Of a stretch of DNA of 64,000 bases, positions 1 through 9,419 are shown in pieces (position 1 is the first letter of the stretch; each line of letters begins with the position of its first letter). Position numbers and translations under genes: made by a program. Origin of the DNA: Crocosphaera sp. UHCC 0190 (GTDB lineage Bacteria > Cyanobacteriota > Cyanobacteriia > Cyanobacteriales > Microcystaceae); contig NZ_JAYGHP010000012.1 in NCBI RefSeq assembly GCF_034932065.1, forward strand, positions 62,001-126,000, written 5' to 3'. Under the pieces are notes generated by a model, which worked only from the letters and a program-made list of their open reading frames with translations, did not search any database and had not been told where the DNA came from.

Positions 1-530
1 GTGAACTCCATGACACCCTGAAACCCCTCGCCTTAAAACGAGGCTATCCCTATGTGGTAGATGGGGTTAACGCTGATGACTTACAAGACTATCGCCCCGG
101 TATACAAGCGGCTAAGGAAAGAGGGGCGCGATCGCCGTTAGCAGAAGTCGGTATCACAAAATCCGAAGTTCGTCAACTCTCCCAAGCTTTGGGTTTACCT
201 TGGTGGGATAAACCAGCCCAACCCTGTTTAAGTTCCCGTTTTCCCTATGGTGAAGAAATTACGGTGGCGAAACTGCAAAGGGTAGGACGAGCCGAAATTT
301 ATCTGCGTAACCTAGGTTATCACAATTTAAGGGTGCGTTCTCAGGGAGACACAGCCAAAATTGAATTACCCCCAGAGGTAATCAAAGATTTTGTTATTAC
401 GGCTAATTTACCCCAATTGGTGACCAAGTTTCAAAAATTAGGCTTTATTTATGTCACCCTTGATTTAGAAGGGTATCGTAGTGGTAAATTAAATCAAGAA
501 ATTTTGGGGAAAGATAGAGCCAATGTTTAG
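1..530 (+). CDS. larE: LarE-type ATP-dependent sacrificial sulfur transferase, C-terminal part
   Basis: The reading frame is open from base 3, so the gene starts outside the window; 175 codons are visible. The block PCLSSRFPYGEEIT matches the conserved Cys-containing segment of LarE/PP-loop family proteins. In LarE a cysteine in this region gives its sulfur to the pyridinium dithiocarboxylate part of the nickel-pincer cofactor of lactate racemase and related enzymes. The ATP-binding PP-loop would lie upstream and is not seen. The C-terminus (YVTLDLEGYRSGKLN) is also typical. No larB or larC is visible, so the cofactor role is inferred from the family only. Confidence 0.85.
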   Translation, partial: ELHDTLKPLALKRGYPYVVDGVNADDLQDYRPGIQAAKERGARSPLAEVGITKSEVRQLSQALGLPWWDKPAQPCLSSRFPYGEEITVAKLQRVGRAEIYLRNLGYHNLRVRSQGDTAKIELPPEVIKDFVITANLPQLVTKFQKLGFIYVTLDLEGYRSGKLNQEILGKDRANV

Positions 531-901
531 ACGAAAAAGTTAGCTATAACATCTTAAAGATTCTAAGCGATATACTCCTTATGCTAATTTTAGGGGATAG
601 ATTAATTATAGGCGATCGCACTGAGATAAATATTCAGTAATAATATGCTCTAAGTCCTTAGCATAAGATTCAATAGCATATAAAACAAGTAAACTTTTCG
701 TCTAGGATTACCATTTTTAGACCAATATTTTGACGTGAAAAGCCATATTTTCATCTATCAGGATAATATTCTCCACTGGCTAGAGTAATCCAGTTATGAC
801 CTTCTGATTTATAATCAGAAAAATAGGTATTAAAATTTGACATCTTTATTTGATTAAAAATTGAGCTTGAAAAGGTGGGCATTGCCCACCCTACCATCTT
901 C
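531..901. other. Intergenic region with a small decayed ORF
   Basis: This is the gap between the larE-like stop and the acnB stop. It has a HIP1 site near 613. On the minus strand, ATG at 843 opens 30 codons (MSNFNTYFSDYKSEGHNW...) that read like protein but stop at a TGA at 753-751; some coding-like sequence follows in the same frame and then more stops. I read it as a gene remnant of unknown family. The palindrome beside the acnB stop is listed separately. Confidence 0.4.
874..894 (-). repeat. Palindromic element after acnB (GGTGGGCA/TGCCCACC)
   Basis: Bases 874-890 form a 17-nt inverted repeat (GGTGGGCA, T, TGCCCACC). On the acnB strand it begins with GTAGGG seven bases after the TAA stop; the outer arm is lost on the far side, where a TTTT run follows. 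It belongs to the window-wide GTAGGG/CCCTAC palindrome family and, with the T-run, could act as an acnB terminator. Confidence 0.6.
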
Positions 902-3511
902 TTAACTCAAAACTCCCACAGGAATGCCTAAAATATCCTCAATCTTGGGCATTTCATCTAAGGGAATAACCCGTCCTTCATCTTCAAATCCTTCAATTTC
1001 ATTGAAGTTGAGATAACGGTATAATTCACCTGCAAAGGGATCAATTTTTTGGGTGACAATCTCCATGTATTCCTCAACAGTGGGGATTTTTCCTAATAAG
1101 GCACAAACGGCAGCTAATTCCGCAGAACCGAGGTAAACTCTGGCCCCTTTACCCATACGATTATTAAAGTTACGGGTAGAGGTAGAAAATACGGTCGCAT
1201 TGTCTTCTACACGCGCTTGGTTGCCCATACATAGGGAACATCCAGGCATTTCTGTTCGCGCACCAGATGCGGCAAAAGTACCATAAACCCCTTCTTCTCG
1301 TAGCTGTTTTTCATCCATTCGGGTTGGGGGACATATCCATAAAACAGATTTAATGCGTCCGGCCCCTTCTAAGATTTTAGCAGCAGCACGATAATGTCCA
1401 ATATTCGTCATACAGGAACCTATGAACACTTCATCAACTTTGTCCCCGGCACATTCGGACATCAATTTAACATTATCAGGGTCATTTGGTGCAGCAACAA
1501 TCGGTTCTTTAATCTCACTTAAATTGACTTCGATGATGTCTGCATATTCTGCGGTTTCATCCCCTTCCATTAATACGGGATTTTTTAACCATTGTTCCAT
1601 TTTTGCTGCACGACGCATCAAAGTCCGAGAATCTTTATATCCTCGTGCAACCATATTTTTGATTAGGGCAATATTGGATTGCAAATATTCCGCAATAGTC
1701 TCTTTTCCTAACTTAATTGTTGACCCTGCACAAGACCTTTCTGCCGTTGCATCGGTTAATTCAAAAGCTTGTTCAACTTTTAAATTAGGTAAACCTTCCA
1801 TTTCCATAATACGGCCATTGAAAACATTAATTTTGTTCTCTTTGGCAACAGTTAATTTACCTTCTTGCATAGCAACCCAAGGAATAGCATTAACAATATC
1901 CCGTAATGTCACCCCTGGTTGTAATTCTCCAGTAAACTTAACTAATACTGATTCTGGCATATCTAAGGGCATAACCCCTAATGCTGCGGCAAATGCGACT
2001 AAACCCGAACCTGCGGGGAAGGAAATACCCAAGGGGAAGCGAGTATGGGAGTCACCCCCAGTTCCTACAGTATCGGGTAATAACATCCGGTTTAACCAAG
2101 AATGGATGATACCATCCCCAGGACGCAAAGCTACCCCTCCACGAGTCGAGAAAAAGTCGGGTAACTCGTGATGAGTTTTGATGTCTACGGGTTTGGGATA
2201 AGCAGCAGTATGACAGAAACTTTGTAGGGTTAAGTCTGCATTGAACCCTAAACAAGCGAGTTCTTTTAATTCGTCACGGGTCATGGGGCCTGTGGTATCC
2301 TGAGAACCAACAGTCGTCATGATGGGTTCGCAAGAAGTCCCAGGTCTGACCCCAGGTAAACCGCAAGCTTTACCGACCATTTTTTGCGCTAAGGTAAACC
2401 CTTTATGGGTGTCTTCAGGAATACTAGGACGGACAAAAATCGTACTAGGTTCGAGTCCTAAAGCATGACGGGTTTTATCGGTTAAACCGCGTCCAATGAG
2501 TAAAGGAATGCGTCCACCGGCCCGAACTTCGTCTAGAATAGTGTCAGGTTTGGTGGTGAAAGTAGCAATTAATTCTCCTGCTTCATTGGTAATTTCTCCT
2601 TTGTAGGGATAGATGATGATAACGTCACCCGTTTCCATCTCCGAGACATCGCATTCGATAGGAAATGCACCGGAGTCTTCAGCAGTATTGAAGAAAATAG
2701 GGGCAATTTTTCCGCCTATAATGTATCCTCCTGACCGTTTATTAGGGACAAAAGGAATATCATTGCCAATATGCCATAAAACCGAGTTGATAGCAGATTT
2801 ACGGGAGGAACCAGTCCCTACCACATCCCCAACATAAGCCACAGGATAGCCTTTATCTTTGACTCTGGCAATGGTTTCTATCCCTTCTGGCATTAGGGAT
2901 TCTAACATAGCTAAGGCATGGAGGGGAATATCAGGTCTTGTGGTAGCATGGGGGGCAGGGGATAGGTCATCGGTGTTGGTTTCCCCAGGTACTTTAAAGA
3001 CTGTGACGATGATTTTTTCGGGGACTTTGGGTTTATTGATGAACCATGCAGCTTCGGCCCATGCGTCAACCACTTGTTTTGCGAATGGGTTCGTTTCAGA
3101 TAATTCTAAAACCTCATTGAAAACATCAAAAACTAACAGGGTTTTGCTTAATGCAGTTGCTGCGGTAGATGCGAGGGTACTATCAGAAGATTTGAGTAAG
3201 TCTACTAAAGATTGTACGTTATAGCCTCCCATCATGGTTCCTAAAAGGTCTACGGCCCCTTGACGAGAGATGAGGGGACAAGTTATCTCACCCTTAGCAA
3301 TACCTGTCAAAAACCCTGCTTTAACGTAGGCCGCTTCATCCACACCAGGGGGAACTCTATCCCGTAATAACATCAAAAGTTCTTCTTTGAGTTCTTTGGG
3401 GGGATTTTTTAACATTTCGCATAGTTGCGATGTTTGTTCTGCGGTTAAAGGGAGGGGAGGAATACCAAGTTTTGCTCTTTCTGCTGCGTGTTTGTGATAG
3501 TTTTCTAACAT
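902..3511 (-). CDS. acnB: Aconitate hydratase B
   Basis: This is an 869-aa cytoplasmic aconitase that interconverts citrate and isocitrate in the TCA cycle, the step that feeds 2-oxoglutarate synthesis for nitrogen assimilation. The order is that of the AcnB type: an N-terminal HEAT-like domain, the swivel domain, then the three catalytic domains. The [4Fe-4S] ligands are visible as Cys700 (GSCMTN) and Cys758/Cys761 (PGCSLC). Length fits E. coli AcnB (865 aa). The ATG at 3511 is followed at once by the conserved start [13 protein letters not shown]. It is transcribed alone, and a palindrome follows the stop. Confidence 0.97.
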   Translation of the reverse strand: MLENYHKHAAERAKLGIPPLPLTAEQTSQLCEMLKNPPKELKEELLMLLRDRVPPGVDEAAYVKAGFLTGIAKGEITCPLISRQGAVDLLGTMMGGYNVQSLVDLLKSSDSTLASTAATALSKTLLVFDVFNEVLELSETNPFAKQVVDAWAEAAWFINKPKVPEKIIVTVFKVPGETNTDDLSPAPHATTRPDIPLHALAMLESLMPEGIETIARVKDKGYPVAYVGDVVGTGSSRKSAINSVLWHIGNDIPFVPNKRSGGYIIGGKIAPIFFNTAEDSGAFPIECDVSEMETGDVIIIYPYKGEITNEAGELIATFTTKPDTILDEVRAGGRIPLLIGRGLTDKTRHALGLEPSTIFVRPSIPEDTHKGFTLAQKMVGKACGLPGVRPGTSCEPIMTTVGSQDTTGPMTRDELKELACLGFNADLTLQSFCHTAAYPKPVDIKTHHELPDFFSTRGGVALRPGDGIIHSWLNRMLLPDTVGTGGDSHTRFPLGISFPAGSGLVAFAAALGVMPLDMPESVLVKFTGELQPGVTLRDIVNAIPWVAMQEGKLTVAKENKINVFNGRIMEMEGLPNLKVEQAFELTDATAERSCAGSTIKLGKETIAEYLQSNIALIKNMVARGYKDSRTLMRRAAKMEQWLKNPVLMEGDETAEYADIIEVNLSEIKEPIVAAPNDPDNVKLMSECAGDKVDEVFIGSCMTNIGHYRAAAKILEGAGRIKSVLWICPPTRMDEKQLREEGVYGTFAASGARTEMPGCSLCMGNQARVEDNATVFSTSTRNFNNRMGKGARVYLGSAELAAVCALLGKIPTVEEYMEIVTQKIDPFAGELYRYLNFNEIEGFEDEGRVIPLDEMPKIEDILGIPVGVLS

Positions 3512-3715
3512 TCAGTGATTCTCCTGCTGTGTACTTCTTGCTGTTGCGATGGAAACTGTTTAGGGTATCACTCTTAAGGGTATCAAGTTTATTTGGTAAT
3601 AGTGTGGAGGGTTTTGTTAAGTTTATGGGAAAGGGGTGTTAGGATTGGTTGATGCTTCTTGAAGATTTGATATACTTTAAGGGTACAACTATCATTCTTT
3701 TTAGGGGTTTGACCT

Positions 3716-3895
3716 ATTCCCACACAAGCACAAGTTTGGCAATGTTATCGGTTGTGTATTTGGGCAACTAAATTATATTTACCTATCTATTTAATTCGTC
3801 TAGATGAACGCACAGGATACATTATTTTTATTGCTGGCGAAGAAATTTTAATCGAAATTTATCCTAATGGTAATTGGAGGTATGCTGATGACTGA
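3716..3895 (+). CDS. Small DUF6888-type protein with an ATT codon in place of the start
   Basis: The frame encodes about 59 residues, ...PIYLIRLDERTGYIIF then IAGEEILIEIYPNGNWRY, a pattern I associate with the cyanobacterial DUF6888 family (assignment from memory). An in-frame TGA at 3710-3712 closes the frame upstream and there is no ATG, GTG or TTG where homologues begin: the codon before Pro-Thr-Gln-Ala-Gln is ATT at 3716. Either translation starts at ATT or the gene has lost its start. The stop TGA (3893-3895) overlaps the ATG of the next gene by 8 nt, the usual arrangement of this pair. A second pair lies near 52 kb with the same feature. Function unknown. Confidence 0.5.
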   Translation: MPTQAQVWQCYRLCIWATKLYLPIYLIRLDERTGYIIFIAGEEILIEIYPNGNWRYADD

Positions 3896-4130
3896 ACCTG
3901 ATTTTAACACTATGAATCTCAAAAAGTTGAGACAATATATCTTATCTCATCGAGAAGATAACGAAGCGTTTTATACTTTTGTTGATCGAGTTGATAAGGA
4001 AAAAAACTGGATAAATAATCCGCCTCTAGATTCAATAGAAGATATGAATAATTATCCAGATTTTTTAGAGAAGATTAAAAAAGATAAAGGGAGAAAGACT
4101 CCTGAGCATTTAGGTGATTTTTCTTCTTAG
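3888..4130 (+). CDS. Small DUF6887-type protein
   Basis: This 80-aa protein begins MTEPDFNTMNLKKLRQYILS and continues with HREDNEAFYTFVDRVDKEK, the pattern of small cyanobacterial proteins I know as DUF6887. It is charged and has no membrane segment or signal peptide. An upstream in-frame ATG at 3867 exists, but 3888 is preferred because it matches the family N-terminus and overlaps the stop of the preceding gene, which suggests translational coupling. A paralogue with the same MTNKEL/AHRDD core is at 51797-52018. The two-gene layout recalls small toxin-antitoxin-like modules, but nothing in the sequence proves such a function. Confidence 0.65.
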   Translation: MTEPDFNTMNLKKLRQYILSHREDNEAFYTFVDRVDKEKNWINNPPLDSIEDMNNYPDFLEKIKKDKGRKTPEHLGDFSS

Positions 4131-4142
4131 AGACAATCTGTT

Positions 4143-4403
4143 TTGCGTAAGCGACGCAATGCAGTTTATCATCATAATCTTATTTGTAAAGAGTATAAAC
4201 TACCCCAAGAAGAAGGATGTAATCCTTCAGATAGAAATAAACGTCATGATGGGACTTTTAGTAATACGAGAGATCGTATTTATGAGATTTTAAGGTATTT
4301 GGGATTGAAACCAAAATTAGTGATGGAGAGGATTATTGGCAATTCAGAAAATTGGCTCTCCCGACATCTTGGTATAAAATGTATAATCAGCTACAATACT
4401 TAA
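4143..4403 (+). pseudogene. Hypothetical small gene truncated by a MITE-like insertion
   Basis: A TTG-initiated frame of 86 codons (MRKRRNAVYHHNLICKEYK...) is basic and not recognised. From about codon 71 it runs into the left inverted repeat of the element at 4353-4519, so the last 15 or so residues come from the element. I read it as the 5' part of a small gene cut by the insertion, or possibly non-coding. No ATG start or clear ribosome binding site is present. Confidence 0.3.
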
Positions 4404-4519
4404 GATGGTGGGTTACGACGCGGATTAAAACTTATTAGTTTTTCATCAAAATCATAGCCGCGTCTAACCCACCCTACGAATTATAAGCTTTACTTATCAC
4501 CACAAGTACGGGAGAGCCA
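4353..4519. mobile_element. MITE-like element with terminal inverted repeats
   Basis: The 11-bp sequence TGGCTCTCCCG at 4353-4363 is perfectly inverted at 4509-4519. Similarity continues inward: ACATCTTGGTATAA on the left against TACTTGTGGTGATAA on the right, giving imperfect repeats of about 26 bp. The 167-bp unit has no ORF of its own. Its middle is a long hairpin: 4407-4423 (GGTGGGTTACGACGCGG) pairs with 4458-4473 (CCGCGTCTAACCCACC) with one bulged C and a 34-nt loop. No clear target duplication is seen. A parent transposase is not in this window. Confidence 0.6.
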
Positions 4520-4541
4520 TTATTAAAGTTGAAAATACACA

Positions 4542-4823
4542 ATGAAAAAAATTATCGGTTTTGTCGCTGTCAGTTTAGTTACTTTTTCATCCATTACTAT
4601 TCAATCGCAAAATAACGCTGCTTTTGCTTCATCCTCAACTATTCCACCAAATCCAAAATGTAATATAAAAGGGAATATTTCAGTAAGTACAGGCAAAAAA
4701 CTTTATCATATTCCCGGACAACAAGATTACGAAAAAACTGTAATATCAACAGATAAAGGTGAAAGATGGTTCTGTAGCGAAGAAGAAGCTAGAAAAGCTG
4801 GATGGACTAAAGCACCTCGATAA
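4542..4823 (+). CDS. Secreted protein with a sunset-like domain
   Basis: The 93-aa product has an N-terminal signal peptide (MKKIIGFVAVSLVTFSS, likely cleaved after AFA or nearby). The mature part carries CNIKGNIS...GKKLYHIPG...YEKT...GERWFCSEEEARKAGW. This two-Cys, Tyr-His-Ile-Pro-Gly pattern resembles the short sunset domain found at the C-terminus of some thermonuclease-like proteins. Here it stands alone, so it is probably a small periplasmic or extracellular protein; its ligand is unknown. The ATG follows the right end of the MITE-like element by 22 bp, and a palindrome starts six bases after the stop. Confidence 0.7.
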   Translation: MKKIIGFVAVSLVTFSSITIQSQNNAAFASSSTIPPNPKCNIKGNISVSTGKKLYHIPGQQDYEKTVISTDKGERWFCSEEEARKAGWTKAPR

Positions 4824-4829
4824 AAGCTT

Positions 4830-4854
4830 GTAGGGTGGGCATTGCCCACCTTAC
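4830..4854. repeat. GTAGGG-type palindrome
   Basis: GTAGGGTGGGCA and TGCCCACCTTAC form a 12-bp stem around one T, with one G:T pair. It starts six bases after the stop of the preceding gene and shares its ends with the other palindromes in this window. Confidence 0.75.
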
Positions 4855-4922
4855 GAATAGATGTATTAGAATCATAATAAGACTTAATTATTAAATTAAA
4901 ATCAAATAACTTCTTATTGACC

Positions 4923-6185
4923 ATGATTAAAATTCTTCACTTTTCTGATATTCACCTAGGTAGCGGTTTCTCCCATGGAAGAATTAACCCACAAACAGGT
5001 TTAAATACCCGTTTAGAAGACTTTATCAAGTCCTTAAGTTTATGTATTGATTGCGCTATTCAAGAAGCTGTAGATCTCGTTTTATTTGGGGGTGATGCCT
5101 TTCCTGATGCTACACCTCCCCCTTATATTCAGGAAGCATTTGCTTCTCAATTTCGACGCTTAGCTGATGCCAATATTCCTACCATTTTATTAGTGGGAAA
5201 TCATGACCAACATTCTCAAGGAAATGGGGGCGCAAGTTTATGTATTTATCGAACTTTAGCCGTTCCTGGGTTTATTGTGGGAGATAAATTAGAAACCCAT
5301 AGAATCTCTACAAAAAATGGGGGCATTCAAGTTATTACATTACCTTGGTTAACCCGTTCTATTTTATTAACTAAAGCGAAAACAGAAGGGTTATGTTTAG
5401 ATGATGTTAATCAATTATTAATCGAAGCCCTCAGACCTGCTTTGGAGGCAGAAATCAGGCAGTTAGAACCAGAAACTCCAACCATTTTATTAGGACATTT
5501 AATGGTCAATAGGGCAAGATTTGGGGCTGAACAATTTCTGGCAGTTGGCCGAGGATTTACCATTCCTATTTCCTTATTAATTCGTCCTGAATTTGATTAT
5601 GTGGCCTTAGGTCATGTGCATAAATACCAAAATTTGAATCCGAATAATAATCCCCCCATTATTTATCCTGGCAGTATTGAAAGAGTGGATTTTAGCGAAG
5701 AAAAAGAAGAGAAAGGCTATATTTTATTGAGGGTTAAAAAAGGTGAGGTTGATTGGCAATTTTGCCCCTTACCTGCCCGTCCTTTTTATACTATAAAAGT
5801 TGATATTTCTGATAGAGAAGATCCCCAAGATGCCTTATTAAAAGCCATTGCTAAAAAAAATATTGAGGAATCAGTTGTAAGATTAAATTATCAAATTCGG
5901 TCAGAACAATTAGACTTGGTTAATAGTGCAGTGATTCATGATGCGTTAAAAGCTGCCCATAGTTATACGATTCGTCCTGAATTAATTAGTCAATTAGCCC
6001 GTCCTCGTTTACCAGAATTAGGAATAGGAAAAAGTTTAGATCCTCTAGAAGCATTAAAAACATATCTTGATAATAAAGAAGATCTAAAAGAGCTTGTTAA
6101 TGATATGTTGGAAGCGGCTCAATTATTATTAAATGGAGAGGAAGAAGAACAAGAATTAGAAGTCTTACAAGAGGAATTGTTTTAA
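4923..6185 (+). CDS. SbcD-like DNA repair exonuclease (metallophosphoesterase)
   Basis: This 420-aa cytoplasmic protein has the calcineurin-like phosphoesterase motifs in order: SDIHLG (residues 8-13), GGDAF (about 58-62), GNHDQ (about 97-101), GHL and GHVH (about 222-225). These residues bind two metals in SbcD/Mre11 nucleases, which work with the SbcC/Rad50 ATPase to cut hairpins and DNA ends. ATG at 4923 (MIKILHFSDIHL) is chosen over the TTG at 4917. No sbcC lies next to it; in cyanobacteria the two genes are often apart. It could be a related phosphoesterase, but size and motifs fit SbcD best. Confidence 0.85.
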   Translation: MIKILHFSDIHLGSGFSHGRINPQTGLNTRLEDFIKSLSLCIDCAIQEAVDLVLFGGDAFPDATPPPYIQEAFASQFRRLADANIPTILLVGNHDQHSQGNGGASLCIYRTLAVPGFIVGDKLETHRISTKNGGIQVITLPWLTRSILLTKAKTEGLCLDDVNQLLIEALRPALEAEIRQLEPETPTILLGHLMVNRARFGAEQFLAVGRGFTIPISLLIRPEFDYVALGHVHKYQNLNPNNNPPIIYPGSIERVDFSEEKEEKGYILLRVKKGEVDWQFCPLPARPFYTIKVDISDREDPQDALLKAIAKKNIEESVVRLNYQIRSEQLDLVNSAVIHDALKAAHSYTIRPELISQLARPRLPELGIGKSLDPLEALKTYLDNKEDLKELVNDMLEAAQLLLNGEEEEQELEVLQEELF

Positions 6186-6204
6186 AATCACTGAAATTGT
6201 TATC

Positions 6205-6615
6205 ATGATTAACTTAAAAATATTAAGATTTTTTCTGCCACTTTTTTCTGCTGTTTTCCTGATCAATTATTCTTCGGAAAAACTTTTGAGTGAAAACTTA
6301 AATTCTGATGCTGTACTTAACAAGATAACTTTTGATATCTCTGCTATTTCTCCTGACGGTTTAATTGGCCCAATAGATGGGTTAAGAACGGTCAGTTATG
6401 AATTTTGTATTCCAGCAAATCCTCAATTTTTAGCAACAATACAAACCATTGATCCAACTGTCGATATTTATCGTAACAGTCCAGGAAGAATTAGGTGTCA
6501 AAATTATCAGTATCTTTGCATTGGCCATACTCATAATAGGCAATGGAAAGACATTTTATTGGCAATTTCTCAGTTAGATTATGTAGAAAAAATTAATGAA
6601 TTTTATGGAGAATAG
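6205..6615 (+). CDS. Conserved hypothetical secreted protein
   Basis: The 136-aa product begins with a hydrophobic segment (LKILRFFLPLFSAVFLINY) that should act as a signal peptide or membrane anchor. The rest contains DGLIGPIDGLRTVSYEFCIP, two further cysteines (RCQNYQYLC) and a short GHTHN stretch. I do not recognise a family with a known function. It follows the SbcD-like gene by 19 bp on the same strand and may be co-transcribed, though the product is probably periplasmic, so a joint function is unlikely. Confidence 0.6.
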   Translation: MINLKILRFFLPLFSAVFLINYSSEKLLSENLNSDAVLNKITFDISAISPDGLIGPIDGLRTVSYEFCIPANPQFLATIQTIDPTVDIYRNSPGRIRCQNYQYLCIGHTHNRQWKDILLAISQLDYVEKINEFYGE

Positions 6616-6763
6616 TTGAGCTTTATGATAATAATAAATAAAGAATTTATAAGTTGAGTTTAGGAACAAAATATAACTAAAGAGATCAGCGATCGCTGAT
6701 GACAATAAAAGTTACAAAATTAACTTAACATAATTGTCTCCTGATGCCCTACAATATAAACCC

Positions 6764-9169
6764 ATGAAGACTCTATTTTCTCTCCCAAACATCCCCTCTT
6801 GCGCGTGGAAGCATCCTATCGGTCAAGGATGGGATAACCCCTACACCGTGCGTTATGCTAGTAATTTAGATGATGGCCCCTGGCATGGAATGCCCCTCGG
6901 TGGGTTTGGGGCCGGTTGTATTGGCCGTTCCCCTCGCGGTGATTTTAACCTTTGGCATTTAGACGGGGGAGAACATATTTTTAAAAGTATCCCATCTTGT
7001 CAGTTTAGTATCTTTGAACAACTAGAAGATGGTACGGCCCAAGCTTATGCTTTATCGACGGAACCACCCACCGATAAAACTCTATCCCGTTGGGCCTGGT
7101 ATCCCAAGGAAAAGGGAACTTACCATGCTCTTTATCCCTGTAGTTGGTATCAGTATGAAGGGGCTTTTCAATCAACCATAATTTGTGAACAATTTTCCCC
7201 TATTATTCCCAATAATTATCAAGAAACCAGTTATCCGTTAGGCATTTTTGAATGGACGGTTCGCAACCCTACGGATAAACCCATTACCCTCAGTATTATG
7301 TTAACTTGGCAAAATATTGTCGGGTGGTTTACTAATGCTATTAAATCTCCGGAAATTACGGTTAGGGATGATGGCAGTCCTGAGTATGAATATCAACCCA
7401 GATGGGGTCATAGTACAGGCAATTTTAATCAGTGGGTACAAGATAATTTTCGGGTCGGTTTCATTCTTAATCGTCTACAACCTCATGAAAGAGTTCAAGA
7501 GGGAGAAGGACAGATTTGTATTGCCAGTGTAACTAATCCTAGTGTTGAGGTTTTTTATCTGGGAAAATGGAATCCAAGCGGTGATGGTTCTGAGGTTTGG
7601 GACTATTTTGCCATGAATGGGTCATTGCCAGATCAAGAAGATGAAACACCGGCCGAACCGGGGGAACAAATTGCCGCAGCGATGGCAATTCGGTTTACCA
7701 TTAAACCAGGTAGAACTAAGAAAATTCCCTTTATTTTAGCTTGGGATTTACCAGTCACAGAATTTGCCCCAGGTGTACAATATTTTCGCCGTTATACTGA
7801 CTTTTTTGGTCGCAATGGACAGAATGGTTGGGCTATGATAAGAACGGCCTTAAAACATTCCGATGTGTGGCGAGATAAAATCGAAGAATGGCAGTCTCCT
7901 ATTTTAAAACGGGATGATTTAGCCGACTGGTTTAAGATGGCTTTGTTTAATGAATTATACTTATTAACAGATGGGGGAACCCTATGGACAGCAGCATCGG
8001 AGAATGACCCAGTGGGACAATTTGGGGTCTTAGAATGCTTGGATTATCGTTGGTATGAAAGTCTCGATGTTAGATTATATGGATCATTTGGGTTGTTGAT
8101 GTTATGGCCTCGTTTAGAAAAAGCCATAATGGAAGCATTTGCACGGGCAATTCCGAGTAGTGATGATACTATTCGGATTATTGGTTATAATCAGGCCGAA
8201 GGGTTACGGAAAACTAAGGGAGCAACCCCCCATGATTTAGGTGCGCCGAATGAGCATCCTTGGGAAAAAACCAACTATACCAGTTATCAAGATTGTAATC
8301 TTTGGAAGGATTTAGGGAGTGATTTTGTCTTACAAGTTTATCGTGATTTTGTGTTAACTGGGTCAACGGATATTGAGTTTTTATGGGAATGTTGGGCAGC
8401 GGTTCCAGAAACCCTAAATTACCTCAAAGAATTCGATTTAGATAATGATGGTATTCCCGAAAATTCTGGCGCACCAGATCAAACATTTGATGACTGGGAA
8501 TTACGGGGTATTAGTGCTTATTGTGGCGGATTATGGATTGCTGCTTTAGAAGCGGCAATAAAAATAGGAGAAATCCTTTTAGAAACCCCTACTAATAATC
8601 CACAATTAGAACCAGAAAATTATCCCGAATCAATCCAAGAACACCTTACCAATTATCGTCATTGGTTACAACAATCACGCTCAATTTATCACCAAACTTT
8701 ATGGAATGGACAATACTATAAATTAGACAGTGAAAGCGGTTCTGATGTGGTAATGGCAGATCAATTATCAGGTCAATTTTATGCCCGTTTATTAGCCTTA
8801 CCAGATGTGGTTGAACAACCTTATGCACTTTCAGCTTTAAAAACCGTTTATGAGGCTTGTTTTTTGAAGTTTCAAAACGGAAAGTATGGGGCAGCAAATG
8901 GCATGAAACCCGATGGAACCCCAGAAGATCCAAATTCAACCCATCCCCAAGAAGTTTGGACAGGAATTAATTTTGGTTTGGCAGCGTTTCTGATACAAAT
9001 GGGGATGAAAGATGAGGCGTTAAAATTAACTGAAGCAGTGGTTAAACAAGTGTATGAAAATGGTCTACAGTTTCGGACTCCTGAAGCAATCACCGCAGTG
9101 GGAACTTTTCGGGCCTGCCATTATTTACGCGCTATGGCAATTTGGGGGGTTTATTATCAATTATCATAA
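6764..9169 (+). CDS. GH116 family glucosidase (GBA2-type)
   Basis: The 801-aa protein resembles non-lysosomal glucosylceramidase (GBA2) and bacterial GH116 beta-glucosidases/xylosidases, which retain anomeric configuration. The N-terminal half is a beta-domain (GMPLGGFGAGCIGRSPRGDF near the start), the C-terminal half an (alpha/alpha)6 barrel. Family comparison suggests Glu432 in WYESLDVR as nucleophile and Asp572 in PDQTFDDW as acid/base. No signal peptide is seen, so it is probably cytoplasmic. ATG 6764 is preferred to the in-frame TTG at 6734. The substrate in cyanobacteria is not evident; glucosyl lipid turnover is a possibility. Confidence 0.88.
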   Translation: MKTLFSLPNIPSCAWKHPIGQGWDNPYTVRYASNLDDGPWHGMPLGGFGAGCIGRSPRGDFNLWHLDGGEHIFKSIPSCQFSIFEQLEDGTAQAYALSTEPPTDKTLSRWAWYPKEKGTYHALYPCSWYQYEGAFQSTIICEQFSPIIPNNYQETSYPLGIFEWTVRNPTDKPITLSIMLTWQNIVGWFTNAIKSPEITVRDDGSPEYEYQPRWGHSTGNFNQWVQDNFRVGFILNRLQPHERVQEGEGQICIASVTNPSVEVFYLGKWNPSGDGSEVWDYFAMNGSLPDQEDETPAEPGEQIAAAMAIRFTIKPGRTKKIPFILAWDLPVTEFAPGVQYFRRYTDFFGRNGQNGWAMIRTALKHSDVWRDKIEEWQSPILKRDDLADWFKMALFNELYLLTDGGTLWTAASENDPVGQFGVLECLDYRWYESLDVRLYGSFGLLMLWPRLEKAIMEAFARAIPSSDDTIRIIGYNQAEGLRKTKGATPHDLGAPNEHPWEKTNYTSYQDCNLWKDLGSDFVLQVYRDFVLTGSTDIEFLWECWAAVPETLNYLKEFDLDNDGIPENSGAPDQTFDDWELRGISAYCGGLWIAALEAAIKIGEILLETPTNNPQLEPENYPESIQEHLTNYRHWLQQSRSIYHQTLWNGQYYKLDSESGSDVVMADQLSGQFYARLLALPDVVEQPYALSALKTVYEACFLKFQNGKYGAANGMKPDGTPEDPNSTHPQEVWTGINFGLAAFLIQMGMKDEALKLTEAVVKQVYENGLQFRTPEAITAVGTFRACHYLRAMAIWGVYYQLS

Positions 9170-9220
9170 ATATGTTCAAATTTAACTAACTATATAGTTT
9201 TAAATTAAATCTATATACAA

Positions 9221-9247
9221 ATAAAAACCACCCTAGTTGCAGGGTGG
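9221..9247 (-). terminator. Rho-independent terminator, minus strand
   Basis: On the minus strand CCACCCT, a GCAACT loop and AGGGTGG form a 7-bp GC-rich stem followed by TTTTTAT. It is the only good minus-strand terminator downstream of the MATE gene and the small gene at 9420-9563, and leaves that gene a 3' untranslated part of about 170 nt. Confidence 0.7.
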
Positions 9248-9419
9248 AGGAGGTCATCTGGTACATCTGAGGAGGAAATCTCTGATGTAGGGAAAACTGA
9301 AATTGTTGTTACCCTTAATATCTCATGTTTGTTGCGGTTGAGACTTCATCTAGTTGGGTGAACTAACAGGTCAAAAATGAGGCGACAACGAGATAATTAT
9401 CAAGAATTCATGACAGCAA

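Noticed and set aside
1422..2171. Long plus-strand ORF (249 codons) inside acnB
   Set aside because: It is antisense to a strongly conserved gene, its protein has no plausible domain and its composition follows from acnB codon use.
2445..2462. GGTTCGAGTCC-like T-arm suggesting a tRNA
   Set aside because: It lies within acnB coding sequence and no acceptor, D-arm or anticodon arm can be folded around it. No tRNA was recognised anywhere in the window.
8646..8939. 97-codon minus-strand ORF inside the GH116 gene
   Set aside because: It is antisense to a conserved catalytic region and has no start signals or recognisable domain.
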